Origin: Endozoicomonas gorgoniicola
GTDB taxonomy: Bacteria > Pseudomonadota > Gammaproteobacteria > Pseudomonadales > Endozoicomonadaceae
Assembly: GCF_025562715.2 (NCBI RefSeq)
Contig: NZ_JAPFCC010000001.1
Location: 2,870,501-2,934,500 of the forward strand
Direction: 5' to 3'
Length of the DNA: 64,000 nucleotides
Position 1 is the stretch's first letter; each line of letters starts with the position of its first letter. Under the pieces are notes generated by a model. That model had not been told where the DNA came from. It ran no database searches and saw only the letters and a list, made by a program, of their open reading frames with translations. The translations under genes were made by a program, and so were the position numbers. Below are positions 36,772 to 44,653 of this stretch, one piece after another.

Positions 36772-38679
36772 ATGAGGGACAACCCTTCCAGATTCAGACC
36801 GATCACAGCCCTGATCATTACTGCCATCCTGGCAGGCTGTTCTTCCCAGCCAACGCAGCAGGTCATTCAACAACCCCTGCCCGGGGTGGAAACGACTCCC
36901 CGGACAGCCGATCAGCTTCTGGTTCAGGCAGAGCGTGCCACTTTTCCGGAAAATGCAAAGCTGAAAATTCAGGCAGCGAAGAAGCTGATGAGCGACCAGC
37001 CCTACCGGGCTCAAACCGTTCTGGAAAGCCTGCAATACGACAACCTGCCCTCTGAACTTCAGGCGAATCTCTCCCTGATACGGGCTGAAATTGCCGAGCA
37101 TAATGGACAGAACTGGGAAGTATTTCACTGGCTGGACCGCAAGCCTGTTATCAACAGCAGTGACCCTAACCTGGTTAATCGCTCTCACATACTGCGTGCC
37201 AAAGCCTTTAACCGCTATGGCGAATATCTGGCAGCGCTGGATGAGTGGCTTTCGGCCATTCCCAACCTTCATACCGATCAGCAGGAAGCGCTTTATCAGG
37301 GTTTCTGGACAACATTACTGCACGTGCCTCACGACCGCCTGATGGCACTTAATTCTCAGACCAGGGATACCAGCCTCAAGGGCTGGCTGGAACTGGCTAT
37401 GATTTACAGTCCGGGCAAAGCGCTTGACCAGCAACTGGAAAACCTTAACCAGTGGAGAAGTCAGTGGAGTGACCATCCCGCCAGTCAATTCCTCCCTGCA
37501 AACCTGGACACACTGAGCCCTGAAGCGGTCAGTCGTCCGCAGAAAATTGCATTGCTGCTACCAACCAGCGGACCACTGGCTACGGCAGGCAAGTCGGTAA
37601 GGGATGGTTTTATGGCTGCTTATTACTTTGCCATTGCTGACCATTCTGGTTCGGACAGCCAACATACCCCTGAGGTCCTGTTTTTCGACACCTACAAGGC
37701 TGACATCCCTGAGCTGGCAGAAAAGGCCCGAGATGAAGGAGCAGAACTGATCATCGGCCCTCTGGACAAAGGCAATGTCATCAGGCTGAAACAGTCACCG
37801 CCAGAAGGCCTGACTATTCTGGCGCTCAACTATGTTGATTCAAACTATGCCGATATCAGCCAGCCAAATGGTACCGGTGGGCTCGGCTTTTACCAGTTCG
37901 GCCTGTCAACGGAAGACGAAGCAAAACTGGCTGCACAGCGAGGCATTCTGGATGGACACCGTCGTGCATTAATCTTCACATCCAATGCCTCCTGGAGCCA
38001 GAGAGCCGTTGAAAGCTTTACGGCAGAATGGAAAAAGCTCAACGGTGAAGTGGCAGGAATCAGTCAGTTCGATAAACAGAGTGAGTACAGCACACTGGCA
38101 GGCGAAGCCCTGCTGGTCGATAAAAGCCAGCAACGCGCCCGTCAGATCAGCCGATTACTGAGAGAACAGATAGGCTTCGAACCAAGGCGCCGACAGGATG
38201 TCGACATGATCTTCATGGCTACCTCCCCCGAGGAAGCCAGACAGATCAAACCGGCAATCGCCTACCAGTACGCAGGCGACATCCCCACTTATGCGACCTC
38301 GAACGCCTATTCCGGGCAAACGAGCCGAAGTCGAGACCAGGACCTGAACTTCCTCAGGATACCTGTAATGCCGTGGTATATACCCGGACAGAGTTCACCA
38401 CTCAAACTATCTATCACCGACACCTGGTCCACAGCACGCGGTCAATACGGCAGTCTTTTTGCCCTGGGTGCTGACAGCTATAACCTGCACCCACGACTGC
38501 AACAGCTGCGCAGTCTGAGTGGCAGTCGCATTGATGCCCTGACTGGCTGGCTCAGCATTAATGAACAGGGGCGTGTCAGCCGGGAACTGCCGTGGCAGAT
38601 CTTTCGCAATGGTCAACTGACACCACTCCCCATTCCGGTACAAAATACTGATGTACTGGCGGCTCAAACTTCAGAGTAA
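36772..38679 (+). CDS. lpoA: Penicillin-binding protein activator LpoA
   Basis: 635 residues from ATG 36772, with GAGG six bases upstream. Lipoprotein signal with lipobox LAGC (AILAGCSSQ). An N-terminal TPR-like half (about 40-250) is followed by a periplasmic-binding-protein-like domain beginning KIALLLPTSGPLATAGKSVRDG. LpoA reaches from the outer membrane to stimulate PBP1A. It starts the lpoA-yraN-diaA-dolP series seen in E. coli. An upstream in-frame start at 36742 would precede the signal peptide by ten residues. Confidence 0.93.
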   Translation: MRDNPSRFRPITALIITAILAGCSSQPTQQVIQQPLPGVETTPRTADQLLVQAERATFPENAKLKIQAAKKLMSDQPYRAQTVLESLQYDNLPSELQANLSLIRAEIAEHNGQNWEVFHWLDRKPVINSSDPNLVNRSHILRAKAFNRYGEYLAALDEWLSAIPNLHTDQQEALYQGFWTTLLHVPHDRLMALNSQTRDTSLKGWLELAMIYSPGKALDQQLENLNQWRSQWSDHPASQFLPANLDTLSPEAVSRPQKIALLLPTSGPLATAGKSVRDGFMAAYYFAIADHSGSDSQHTPEVLFFDTYKADIPELAEKARDEGAELIIGPLDKGNVIRLKQSPPEGLTILALNYVDSNYADISQPNGTGGLGFYQFGLSTEDEAKLAAQRGILDGHRRALIFTSNASWSQRAVESFTAEWKKLNGEVAGISQFDKQSEYSTLAGEALLVDKSQQRARQISRLLREQIGFEPRRRQDVDMIFMATSPEEARQIKPAIAYQYAGDIPTYATSNAYSGQTSRSRDQDLNFLRIPVMPWYIPGQSSPLKLSITDTWSTARGQYGSLFALGADSYNLHPRLQQLRSLSGSRIDALTGWLSINEQGRVSRELPWQIFRNGQLTPLPIPVQNTDVLAAQTSE

Positions 38680-39061
38680 TACTGGCGCCAGGGCCGAACA
38701 CCTGGCGCTGCAGCACCTCAAGGCAAACAGGCTGAAGCTGGTCGCCCGGAACTACGCCTGTCGCTTTGGCGAACTCGATCTGGTTATGCTGGATGGCGAA
38801 ACTCTGGTGTTTGTAGAAGTTCGCAGTCGCAACAGCCAGCAGTTTGGCGGAGCAGCAGCCAGCATTACACCTGCCAAACAGCGAAAAATCCGCCGCACCG
38901 CTGAACATTTTCTTCAAAACCACAGAAAGCATCAGCATCGTCACTGCCGTTTCGATGCCGTTCTGATTATTAATCAAACTGACACCGTTACTCGTCACGT
39001 TATAAGTAGCAATGACGAACGAGCGCCAAAACCGATAGAATGGTTACAAGGTATTTTTTAA
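38651..39061 (+). CDS. yraN: YraN family (UPF0102) nuclease-like protein
   Basis: 136 residues with the restriction-endonuclease-like core of UPF0102: LVARNYACRFGELDLVMLDG and LVFVEVRSRNSQQFGGAAAS, giving the E, D and ExK-like positions (here EVR). The biological role is unproven. It overlaps the 3' end of lpoA by 29 bp in another frame, supporting coupling; a later start inside lpoA's end is possible. Confidence 0.88.
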   Translation: MYWRLKLQSNTGARAEHLALQHLKANRLKLVARNYACRFGELDLVMLDGETLVFVEVRSRNSQQFGGAAASITPAKQRKIRRTAEHFLQNHRKHQHRHCRFDAVLIINQTDTVTRHVISSNDERAPKPIEWLQGIF

Positions 39062-39102
39062 CGGTTTTTATGAGGCGTTTCTAAACGTTCAGGACTCGAG
39101 AC

Positions 39103-39687
39103 ATGCATGACTTGATAATACGTCATTTCTCGGACAGCATTGACGCAAAAATTCGTGCTGCCGACGCCCTGCCTCCTTACATCGCAGACTCTGCAGACGT
39201 CATGGTTCAATGTCTGTTGAATGATGGCAAAATTCTCGCCTGCGGCAATGGCGGCTCTGCGGGCGATGCTCAACATTTCGTCTCCGAACTGCTGAACCGG
39301 TTTGAACGGGAGCGCCCCTCGCTGCCCGCCGTTTCCCTGTGCGCAGACAGCCTGACCATCAGCTCAATTGCCAACGACAGCAGTTTTAATGAGATTTTCT
39401 CCAAACAGATTCGCGCGCTTGGCCAGCAGGGGGACGTTCTGCTGGCTTTTTCCACCACAGGCAACTGCCCTAACGTCGTGCAGGCTATTCAGGCAGCCCA
39501 CGACCGGGATCTGACGATCATTGCCCTGACTGGCAAGGACGGGGGAGACATGTCCAGACTGCTGCACCCGGAAGACATTGAAATCAGGGTACCAGCAAAC
39601 GACGCACCACGTATTCAGGAAGTACACACCCTGATTATTCACTGCCTGTGCGACCTGATAGACGAATCCCTGTTCTCAACCGGATAA
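39103..39687 (+). CDS. diaA: DnaA initiator-associating protein DiaA (SIS domain)
   Basis: 194 residues, a SIS-domain protein: ACGNGGSAGDAQHFVSEL, AFSTTGNCPNVVQAI and DAPRIQEVHTLIIHCLCDL. The sequence is close to both DiaA and sedoheptulose-7-phosphate isomerase GmhA. The position between yraN and dolP and the C-terminal ELFST-like ending (ESLFSTG) favour DiaA, a tetramer that binds DnaA and times replication initiation in E. coli. Confidence 0.9.
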   Translation: MHDLIIRHFSDSIDAKIRAADALPPYIADSADVMVQCLLNDGKILACGNGGSAGDAQHFVSELLNRFERERPSLPAVSLCADSLTISSIANDSSFNEIFSKQIRALGQQGDVLLAFSTTGNCPNVVQAIQAAHDRDLTIIALTGKDGGDMSRLLHPEDIEIRVPANDAPRIQEVHTLIIHCLCDLIDESLFSTG

Positions 39688-39822
39688 ACTGCAGAAGTCT
39701 TTTATCTGAACAACTGGTGAAAGAAACCAGACTGCCTTGAGCGACGGAAACATTTTTCGTCACCCTGAACAATAAAAAGGTGATGAAATAATTTCATAGA
39801 AAAAACAGTAAAGGAGTATTGA

Positions 39823-40410
39823 GTGAAACGCACCCAACGATTGTTTTTTGCCAGCCTGCTATCCGGACTTTTAATCTTTTTGACCGGCTGCGCCACTGTA
39901 GTGGATGGCGTTAATGAAGACCCGATTCGCATGGACCCCACCGAACGCTCCTGGGGCAACTGGCTGGATGACCAGACCATAGAAACCGTTGCCGAAGTCA
40001 ATATCAACAAATCCAGCGATGAATTCAGACTAAACAGTCGCATTAAAGTGATCAGCTTTAACGGTATAGTGCTGATCATTGGCCAGGTTCCCAACCAGTC
40101 ACTGAAAGATGAAGCTGCCCGGGTTGTTACCCCCATCCAGAACGTGCGCAAAGTGTATAACGAGCTAACCATCGGCCAGCCTGCCGGTGTTATGGAACAC
40201 AGCAGCGACGCCTGGCTGACCACAAAAATCAAGACCAAGCTCATTCAGGACGAAATTGTTTCCGCCGACAAAGTGAAGGTCAATACCGAAAAAGGTACGG
40301 TCTACCTGATGGGACTGGCGACTCCAAAAGAAGCCAGTAGCGCCGTTGAGGCAGCCCGTAATACGAGAGGTGTTCAGAAGGTTGTAAAAGTCTTCGAATA
40401 CGTTCGCTGA
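39823..40410 (+). CDS. dolP: Outer-membrane lipoprotein DolP (YraP), two BON domains
   Basis: 195 residues. A lipoprotein signal with lipobox LTGC (LIFLTGCATV, Cys near 25) is followed by two BON domains (about 50-120 and 125-190). Conserved pieces: RSWGNWLDDQTIE, VISFNGIVLIIGQVPNQ and GTVYLMGLATPKEA. DolP supports outer-membrane integrity and BAM function and localises to division sites. GGAG lies eight bases before the initiation codon, which is GTG at 39823. Confidence 0.92.
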   Translation: MKRTQRLFFASLLSGLLIFLTGCATVVDGVNEDPIRMDPTERSWGNWLDDQTIETVAEVNINKSSDEFRLNSRIKVISFNGIVLIIGQVPNQSLKDEAARVVTPIQNVRKVYNELTIGQPAGVMEHSSDAWLTTKIKTKLIQDEIVSADKVKVNTEKGTVYLMGLATPKEASSAVEAARNTRGVQKVVKVFEYVR

Positions 40411-40439
40411 GTGACTATTTATAATTAGCAGACGATACT

Positions 40440-40473
40440 GACAACGATCTGAAATCGACTCCAGATCGTTGTC
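40440..40473 (+). terminator. Hairpin after dolP
   Basis: A 12-bp perfect stem (GACAACGATCTG / CAGATCGTTGTC) with a 10-nt loop, 29 bp after the dolP stop and 18 bp before the next gene. There is no T run on the plus strand, so it may be a processing or attenuation structure instead of a classical terminator. Confidence 0.5.
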
Positions 40474-40490
40474 TGAAAAGAGAAAACGTC

Positions 40491-41081
40491 ATGAGCAGCA
40501 AAGACATTGTCACTATCAATTGCGGCAGCGATAAATTTCCCAAAATTGTTCACGCTGTAAGACATCACGGCTATAAAACGATCGGCATTGATCTGCAGGA
40601 TGCCAATCAATGGGATTTCACTGGATCAACGGCCGTTATCATCTCAGGTGGCCCTCACCTGTTTACCGAAAGCCCGCAAAAGCATGATCAACTCATGCAG
40701 TCATTCCAGTTTCTGAAACACCTTGAATTACCAACCCTTGGTATCTGCCTGGGGCATCAGGCCATCGCCCTGACATTCGGCGGTCAGGTTTACCGTGGAG
40801 AGGAACGCAGAAAAAGTGACAACATCACAGTCATTGCGCCGCATCCGCTTTTCGCCAACCTGACTTCAAATCAATTTTCCGAGGATCACTGCGAAGGTAT
40901 TCACGCATCCGATACGATGCACGTACTGGCACAATCTGACCACTACAGCGTGGAAGCGTTTCAGATTACAGACCGACCGTTTCTGGGAGTGCAGTTTCAC
41001 CCTGAAACCTCCGGTGAGCAAGGCGTTCAGTTAATCGGTAATTTTTTATGCTGGGCGGAGCAGCAACATACAATCGCCTGA
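40491..41081 (+). CDS. Class I glutamine amidotransferase
   Basis: 196 residues, a stand-alone GATase1 domain. Catalytic Cys in LGICLGHQAIAL (about residue 84) and the His-Glu pair in GVQFHPETSGEQG (about 168-170). An oxyanion-hole SGGP motif lies at 53-56. It resembles the N-terminal amidotransferase half of GuaA and TrpG/PabA-type subunits, but no synthetase partner is encoded nearby, so the substrate is unknown. Start ATG 40491 follows GAAAAC and has no strong Shine-Dalgarno. Confidence 0.85.
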   Translation: MSSKDIVTINCGSDKFPKIVHAVRHHGYKTIGIDLQDANQWDFTGSTAVIISGGPHLFTESPQKHDQLMQSFQFLKHLELPTLGICLGHQAIALTFGGQVYRGEERRKSDNITVIAPHPLFANLTSNQFSEDHCEGIHASDTMHVLAQSDHYSVEAFQITDRPFLGVQFHPETSGEQGVQLIGNFLCWAEQQHTIA

Positions 41082-41115
41082 TCGGCTTAACTCCACCCGG
41101 CAACCCTTCCATGAA

Positions 41116-41724
41116 CTACATACCATTCCTGAAAGCTTTATGGTCAATCACGCCACTGCCGCGTACCTGCTGCAATGCCTTGCCGTATTCTGATAACAGG
41201 CTCAAGGCATAATCAGTCCGATCCTGCAGCTGCCTGTCTGCCTCTTGATCTCCTCCGGTAAACACCGAAGCCACATCCCTGATAATCAGGTGTTCCGGAA
41301 TAAAACAGAGCCGGGCATTTTTATAACTGCTCATCCTTAATTCAGCGATCGGATAAGACCCACCCTGCCCGGTGGACACCGCAGTAATCAGCGCCGGCTT
41401 ATGCCCCAGCTCTGCAGCACCAAATAAAAGAAAGAAATTTTTCAGGGCTGACGGCACCATCCCGTTCCATTCCGGCGTTACCACGATCAGCGCATCGCTT
41501 TCCCTGAGTCTCTGCCGCCAGGGAGACAGCAGGGCTTTCCACTGCTCATCACCGCTGAAAATCACCTCATCCCAGAGTGGCAGAGGATTGCCTGACAGAC
41601 TCAGCACCTCGCAGCCATCAAACAGCCCAAGCGCCTCGACCCTTTCACGCAAAACATGACCGATCCGCTCACTCTGGGATTCCTGCCGATGACTACCCGT
41701 TATTATTGTTAAGTAGTCATGCAT
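41116..41724 (-). CDS. NAD(P)H-dependent FMN reductase, 5' end replaced by IS630
   Basis: 202 residues in the present reading, flavodoxin-like fold. FMN-binding GSHRQESQS near the N-terminus and TPEWNGMVPSALKNFF (about 84-99) mark the NADPH-dependent FMN reductase family. The present ATG at 41722-41724 and the first four codons (MHDY) lie inside the IS630 end. Joining the flanks across one TA instead gives M-K-L-T-I-I-T-G-S, with the original start at 42891-42893. The remaining frame is intact. Expression now would need read-through or re-initiation from the transposase, whose stop overlaps this start (ATGCATGA). Whether the gene still works is open. Confidence 0.85.
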   Translation of the reverse strand: MHDYLTIITGSHRQESQSERIGHVLRERVEALGLFDGCEVLSLSGNPLPLWDEVIFSGDEQWKALLSPWRQRLRESDALIVVTPEWNGMVPSALKNFFLLFGAAELGHKPALITAVSTGQGGSYPIAELRMSSYKNARLCFIPEHLIIRDVASVFTGGDQEADRQLQDRTDYALSLLSEYGKALQQVRGSGVIDHKAFRNGM

Positions 41725-41750
41725 ACGAAATCATATATTCCTGACCGACC
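41712..41750. repeat. IS630 terminal inverted repeat, left
   Basis: 39-nt end beginning AGTAGTCAT and ending CTGACCGACC. It pairs with the right end at 27 of 39 positions; the outer nine bases (8 of 9) and the inner twenty (15 of 20) carry most of the match. TA precedes it at 41710-41711. Confidence 0.8.
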
Positions 41751-42745
41751 CCATCAAAAACTCGCTTTACCTCTTTCTCAAAGCCTCTGAAATTCACAAT
41801 TGATAATATATCGATCCATTCATATTTAGCCTTATCCCATAGAATCTCAATCAGGTTGAGCTCGGGAGAGTATGTGGGGAGAAATAAAACAATCATTTTT
41901 TTCTCAAGAATCCAGTCATCAATTCTTGCTCGGAACGCTTTACTGGTGTGAATGCTGGCATTATCAATAATGACCACAGTGTAACGATCATCTCCTCCGT
42001 ACTCTGGAGCTGTCATCTGATAGGCAAAATAGTCGAAAATATCAATGACTGTCTTGCTATCAACTGATCCAATTACAGGGTAATAAAACAGTTCACAGGA
42101 ACGGTTCATAAACCCCAGAACATTGATTCTTTTACTTTTTACTGAAGGTATACGGAGCTGTTTGCCTTTCTCCTGCCAGCCATAAGGTACGCAAGGCTCC
42201 TGACTAAACCCTGACTCGTCAAAATAGAACAAATTAATTAAACCTTTATCTTCAGCTTCTTGAGCATCTTTCAATGCTGCCTTACTACGCTGAAACTGCT
42301 CCTCATCTCTTTTATGCTTGCATGATTTACGGAGTCTTTTGTAAACCATCCCCAGCTTTTTTATTATTCTACCTATTGTCGTCTTTGATGCGGATTTGCC
42401 TGTTTCCTCTTCGATTTTGGATTGGACATATGATATACGGCGGGGTTCCTTAGCCACCAGTTCTTTAATGCGCAGTTCTTCTTCAGAATTGTAAATAGGT
42501 TTCTTCCCTCCGTCGTGTGTTTTGTATAGCCCTCGAATACCATAATCCTCCCAGTCATCAAGCCAGCGTGATACCGTCTGGTACTGAACCTCAAAGATAT
42601 CGGCAATTTGAGCCATAGGAAAGCCACGAGAGCTGAGCAGTACAGCGTGTGCTCTTTCTCTGACATAGGGTGTTGGGCCATGACTCCTGGCGATCTGCAG
42701 GGTTTCTCTAATGGCCCCATCTGTGATAGGTAAAACGGTTTTCAT
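41717..42745 (-). CDS. IS630-family transposase
   Basis: 342 residues. An N-terminal helix-turn-helix region (GFPMAQIADIFEVQYQTVSRWL) and winged-helix part precede the DDE domain: FYFDESGFS (first D), VVIIDNASIHTSKAF (second D) and LPTYSPELNLIEILW (E). The frame is undamaged, so the element may still be active. Its 3' end extends into the left inverted repeat and its stop overlaps the FMN reductase start. About 140 bp of non-coding sequence lie between its start and the right end. Confidence 0.94.
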   Translation of the reverse strand: MKTVLPITDGAIRETLQIARSHGPTPYVRERAHAVLLSSRGFPMAQIADIFEVQYQTVSRWLDDWEDYGIRGLYKTHDGGKKPIYNSEEELRIKELVAKEPRRISYVQSKIEEETGKSASKTTIGRIIKKLGMVYKRLRKSCKHKRDEEQFQRSKAALKDAQEAEDKGLINLFYFDESGFSQEPCVPYGWQEKGKQLRIPSVKSKRINVLGFMNRSCELFYYPVIGSVDSKTVIDIFDYFAYQMTAPEYGGDDRYTVVIIDNASIHTSKAFRARIDDWILEKKMIVLFLPTYSPELNLIEILWDKAKYEWIDILSIVNFRGFEKEVKRVFDGVGQEYMISYA

Positions 42746-42845
42746 TTTCGTTGAAGCAGTAACGCAGGTGTTGTTGGTGATAGCTGGAGTATAATCACTA
42801 CACTGAGCGCTGCCGGTAGAATTGGAATAACTATTTTTAGTAACC

Positions 42846-42884
42846 GGACGGTCAAAAATATTCGATAGCTAATTTATAACTACT
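42846..42884. repeat. IS630 terminal inverted repeat, right
   Basis: Read on the minus strand this end begins AGTAGTTAT and ends TTGACCGTCC, matching the left end at the same 39-nt spacing. It is followed by TA at 42885-42886. Confidence 0.8.
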
Positions 42885-42907
42885 TAATTTCATGACACCC
42901 TCATTAC
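42885..42907 (-). pseudogene. Detached original 5' end of the FMN reductase gene
   Basis: On the minus strand GAGGG, four spacer bases and ATGAAAT are followed by the IS border. This is the original Shine-Dalgarno and first codons (start ATG 42891-42893) of the reductase whose body lies beyond the element. It now reads straight into the IS inverted repeat. Confidence 0.85.
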
Positions 42908-42964
42908 AGCGATAAGTAATAGTATTTCCGACTTTCAATCGCTACTATCGTGCAGCCTTTTCAG

Positions 42965-42994
42965 GCAAAAAAAAGGCCGCCCACTGGCAGCCTT
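42965..42994 (-). terminator. Terminator after sspB
   Basis: Nine-bp stem (AAGGCTGCC / GGCGGCCTT, one G-T pair) with loop AGTG, followed on the minus strand by eight T residues. It starts 6 bp past the sspB stop codon. A classic intrinsic terminator. Confidence 0.88.
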
Positions 42995-42999
42995 TCAGT

Positions 43000-43476
43000 T
43001 TACTTAACCACTTTCAGATTTGGCCGACCCGGTTTTTTAGGTTTATCACCTGAATCATCAGGCTTCTCAACCTCTGCCAGTTTCTGCTCAGCAGGTTTCG
43101 GCTCAGAAGATACCTCTACCAGACCGATACCCGCTTCCGGCTCTTCAGCTTCTTCCATCTGAGGCTCAACCTCAAACACCATACCCTGGCCATTCTCACG
43201 GGCATAAATAGCCATCAGAGCATCAATAGGAATCGTGATAGTCAGAGCTTCACCGCCAAAGCGCCCACTGAACGTGATCATCTCATTTTCCATCTGCAGA
43301 GCCCGCACCGCCGATGGAGAAATATTCAACACAATCTGACCGTCCTTGACGAACTCACGAGGCACTTCAACACCACGGCGAGCAGCGTCCACCAGAATAT
43401 AAGGCGTACAGTCGTTATCTAGAATCCATTCATACAGCGCACGGGCAATATATGGACGACTACTGGTCATTGTCAT
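43000..43476 (-). CDS. sspB: ClpXP protease specificity-enhancing factor SspB
   Basis: 158 residues from ATG 43474-43476, with GGAG six bases upstream. The folded peptide-binding domain (RPYIARALYEWILDNDCTPY, then VLNISPSAVRAL and FSGRFGG) is followed by a long acidic/proline linker (about 115-150) and the basic C-terminal tail GRPNLKVVK that docks on ClpX. SspB delivers ssrA-tagged proteins to ClpXP. It is co-directional with sspA (93 bp). Confidence 0.94.
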   Translation of the reverse strand: MTMTSSRPYIARALYEWILDNDCTPYILVDAARRGVEVPREFVKDGQIVLNISPSAVRALQMENEMITFSGRFGGEALTITIPIDALMAIYARENGQGMVFEVEPQMEEAEEPEAGIGLVEVSSEPKPAEQKLAEVEKPDDSGDKPKKPGRPNLKVVK

Positions 43477-43569
43477 ATCTGTCTCCGGATTGAAGGACCC
43501 TACTGTCCCGGGTAACAACTGCCATCAGCGCCAGTGCGCCATCTGGCAGCAACCCACAAAAAAGCGCGA

Positions 43570-44199
43570 TTATTCGCGCATTTCTTTTTCGATTTCAGAC
43601 AGACTTTCCTGGAAAGACTCTCGTGCAAACAGGCGTTCAGCGTATTGCAGAATTGGCTTGCCCTGCTTAGGCAGCTCAATACCCATTGCAGGCAGACGCC
43701 ACAGAATCGGCGCTACACAGCAATCCACCAGGGTAAACTCATCGCTCATGAAATAAGGCTTTTCAGCAAAAATCGGAGCAATGGCCAGCAGGCTTTCACG
43801 CAGCTCTTTGCGCGCGCGGTTAGCAGGCGTTTCCTTGGTGTTCGGATTCATAATGATATCAACCAGCGCACACCAGTCTTTCTGGATGCGATGCATCATC
43901 AGACGGTTCTGCGCACGGCTCACCGGGTAAACAGGCAGCAGTGGCGGATGAGGAAAACGCTCATCGAGGTATTCCATCATCACGTTTGGCTCATACAGCA
44001 CCAGCTCACGGTCAACCAGAGTTGGCAGTGTATTGTATGGATTCATATCCGATAATTCCTGCGGCAGGTTTTCAGGATTGACATTCTGGATGTCAACCGC
44101 AACGCCCTTTTCCGCCAGAACAATACGAACCCGGTGACAGTAATGGTCAGCCGGATCCGAGAAAAAAATCATGGATGACTTTTTGGCAACTACAGCCAT
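43570..44199 (-). CDS. sspA: Stringent starvation protein A
   Basis: 209 residues, a glutathione-S-transferase-like fold: FFSDPADHYCHRVRIVLAEKG (thioredoxin-like start), NPYNTLPTLVDRELVLYEPNVMMEYLDERFPHPPLLP (in two parts) and an all-helical C-terminus. SspA binds RNA polymerase and acts in stationary phase and acid stress. It leads the sspA-sspB operon. The rplM-rpsI and petABC genes commonly upstream are not here. Confidence 0.94.
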   Translation of the reverse strand: MAVVAKKSSMIFFSDPADHYCHRVRIVLAEKGVAVDIQNVNPENLPQELSDMNPYNTLPTLVDRELVLYEPNVMMEYLDERFPHPPLLPVYPVSRAQNRLMMHRIQKDWCALVDIIMNPNTKETPANRARKELRESLLAIAPIFAEKPYFMSDEFTLVDCCVAPILWRLPAMGIELPKQGKPILQYAERLFARESFQESLSEIEKEMRE

Positions 44200-44653
44200 G
44201 AAGTACCCCCGCCCTCATGCAAGGTTGAGTGATGTCGACCATCCTGAAAAGCCTGACTGGAGTATCTGGCAAACCAGTCACCTGCCAGTTCAGAAAATCA
44301 GGAAACCCAGTCGATTCGCGAAATAACGGATTATCTTAGCAAATTTTATGGCCTTCAGGACAGAGGCAAGCGTCACTTTGTGCCAGAGTGACGAAAAGCA
44401 ACGAAGCCAGGGATAACAGTGACTACCAACTGTCTTCGTCATGTTTGCGATTCCTGACACTTTTCACTACCAAATCCCTGGCCATCCCAGCCCGCAATGC
44501 CTTTAACGATACTAATGATAATCTGAAAATTATTTATTTGTGTTGTTGCTAATGAAACAAGCTAAATTTATGACCTGATAAAAATTAAAAATTATCTTTC
44601 AAATCTAGAAAAGGTGGACTTTTCCCATTCATTAGAATTGCTGAGTACCATTA
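44200..44653. other. 454-bp intergenic region, no gene; two small hairpins
   Basis: It must hold the sspA promoter (minus strand) and the upstream region of the next gene (plus). I see CGTCACT / AGTGACG (44371-44377 and 44387-44393), and a nested pair ACGAAG/CTTCGT with ACAGT/ACTGT (44401-44439). GCCAGGGAT recurs as ATCCCTGGC about 60 bases apart. The last 150 bp are strongly A/T-rich. Confidence 0.4.

Larger units (their letters stand above)
41712..42884 (-). mobile_element. Intact IS630-family insertion sequence, 1173 bp
   Basis: One transposase gene between imperfect 39-nt terminal inverted repeats, flanked by TA on both sides (41710-41711 and 42885-42886), the target duplication expected of the IS630/Tc1/mariner group. 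Removing the element and one TA joins ATGAAAT to TAACAATA and rebuilds the start of the neighbouring FMN reductase, which is independent proof of both borders. Confidence 0.93.
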
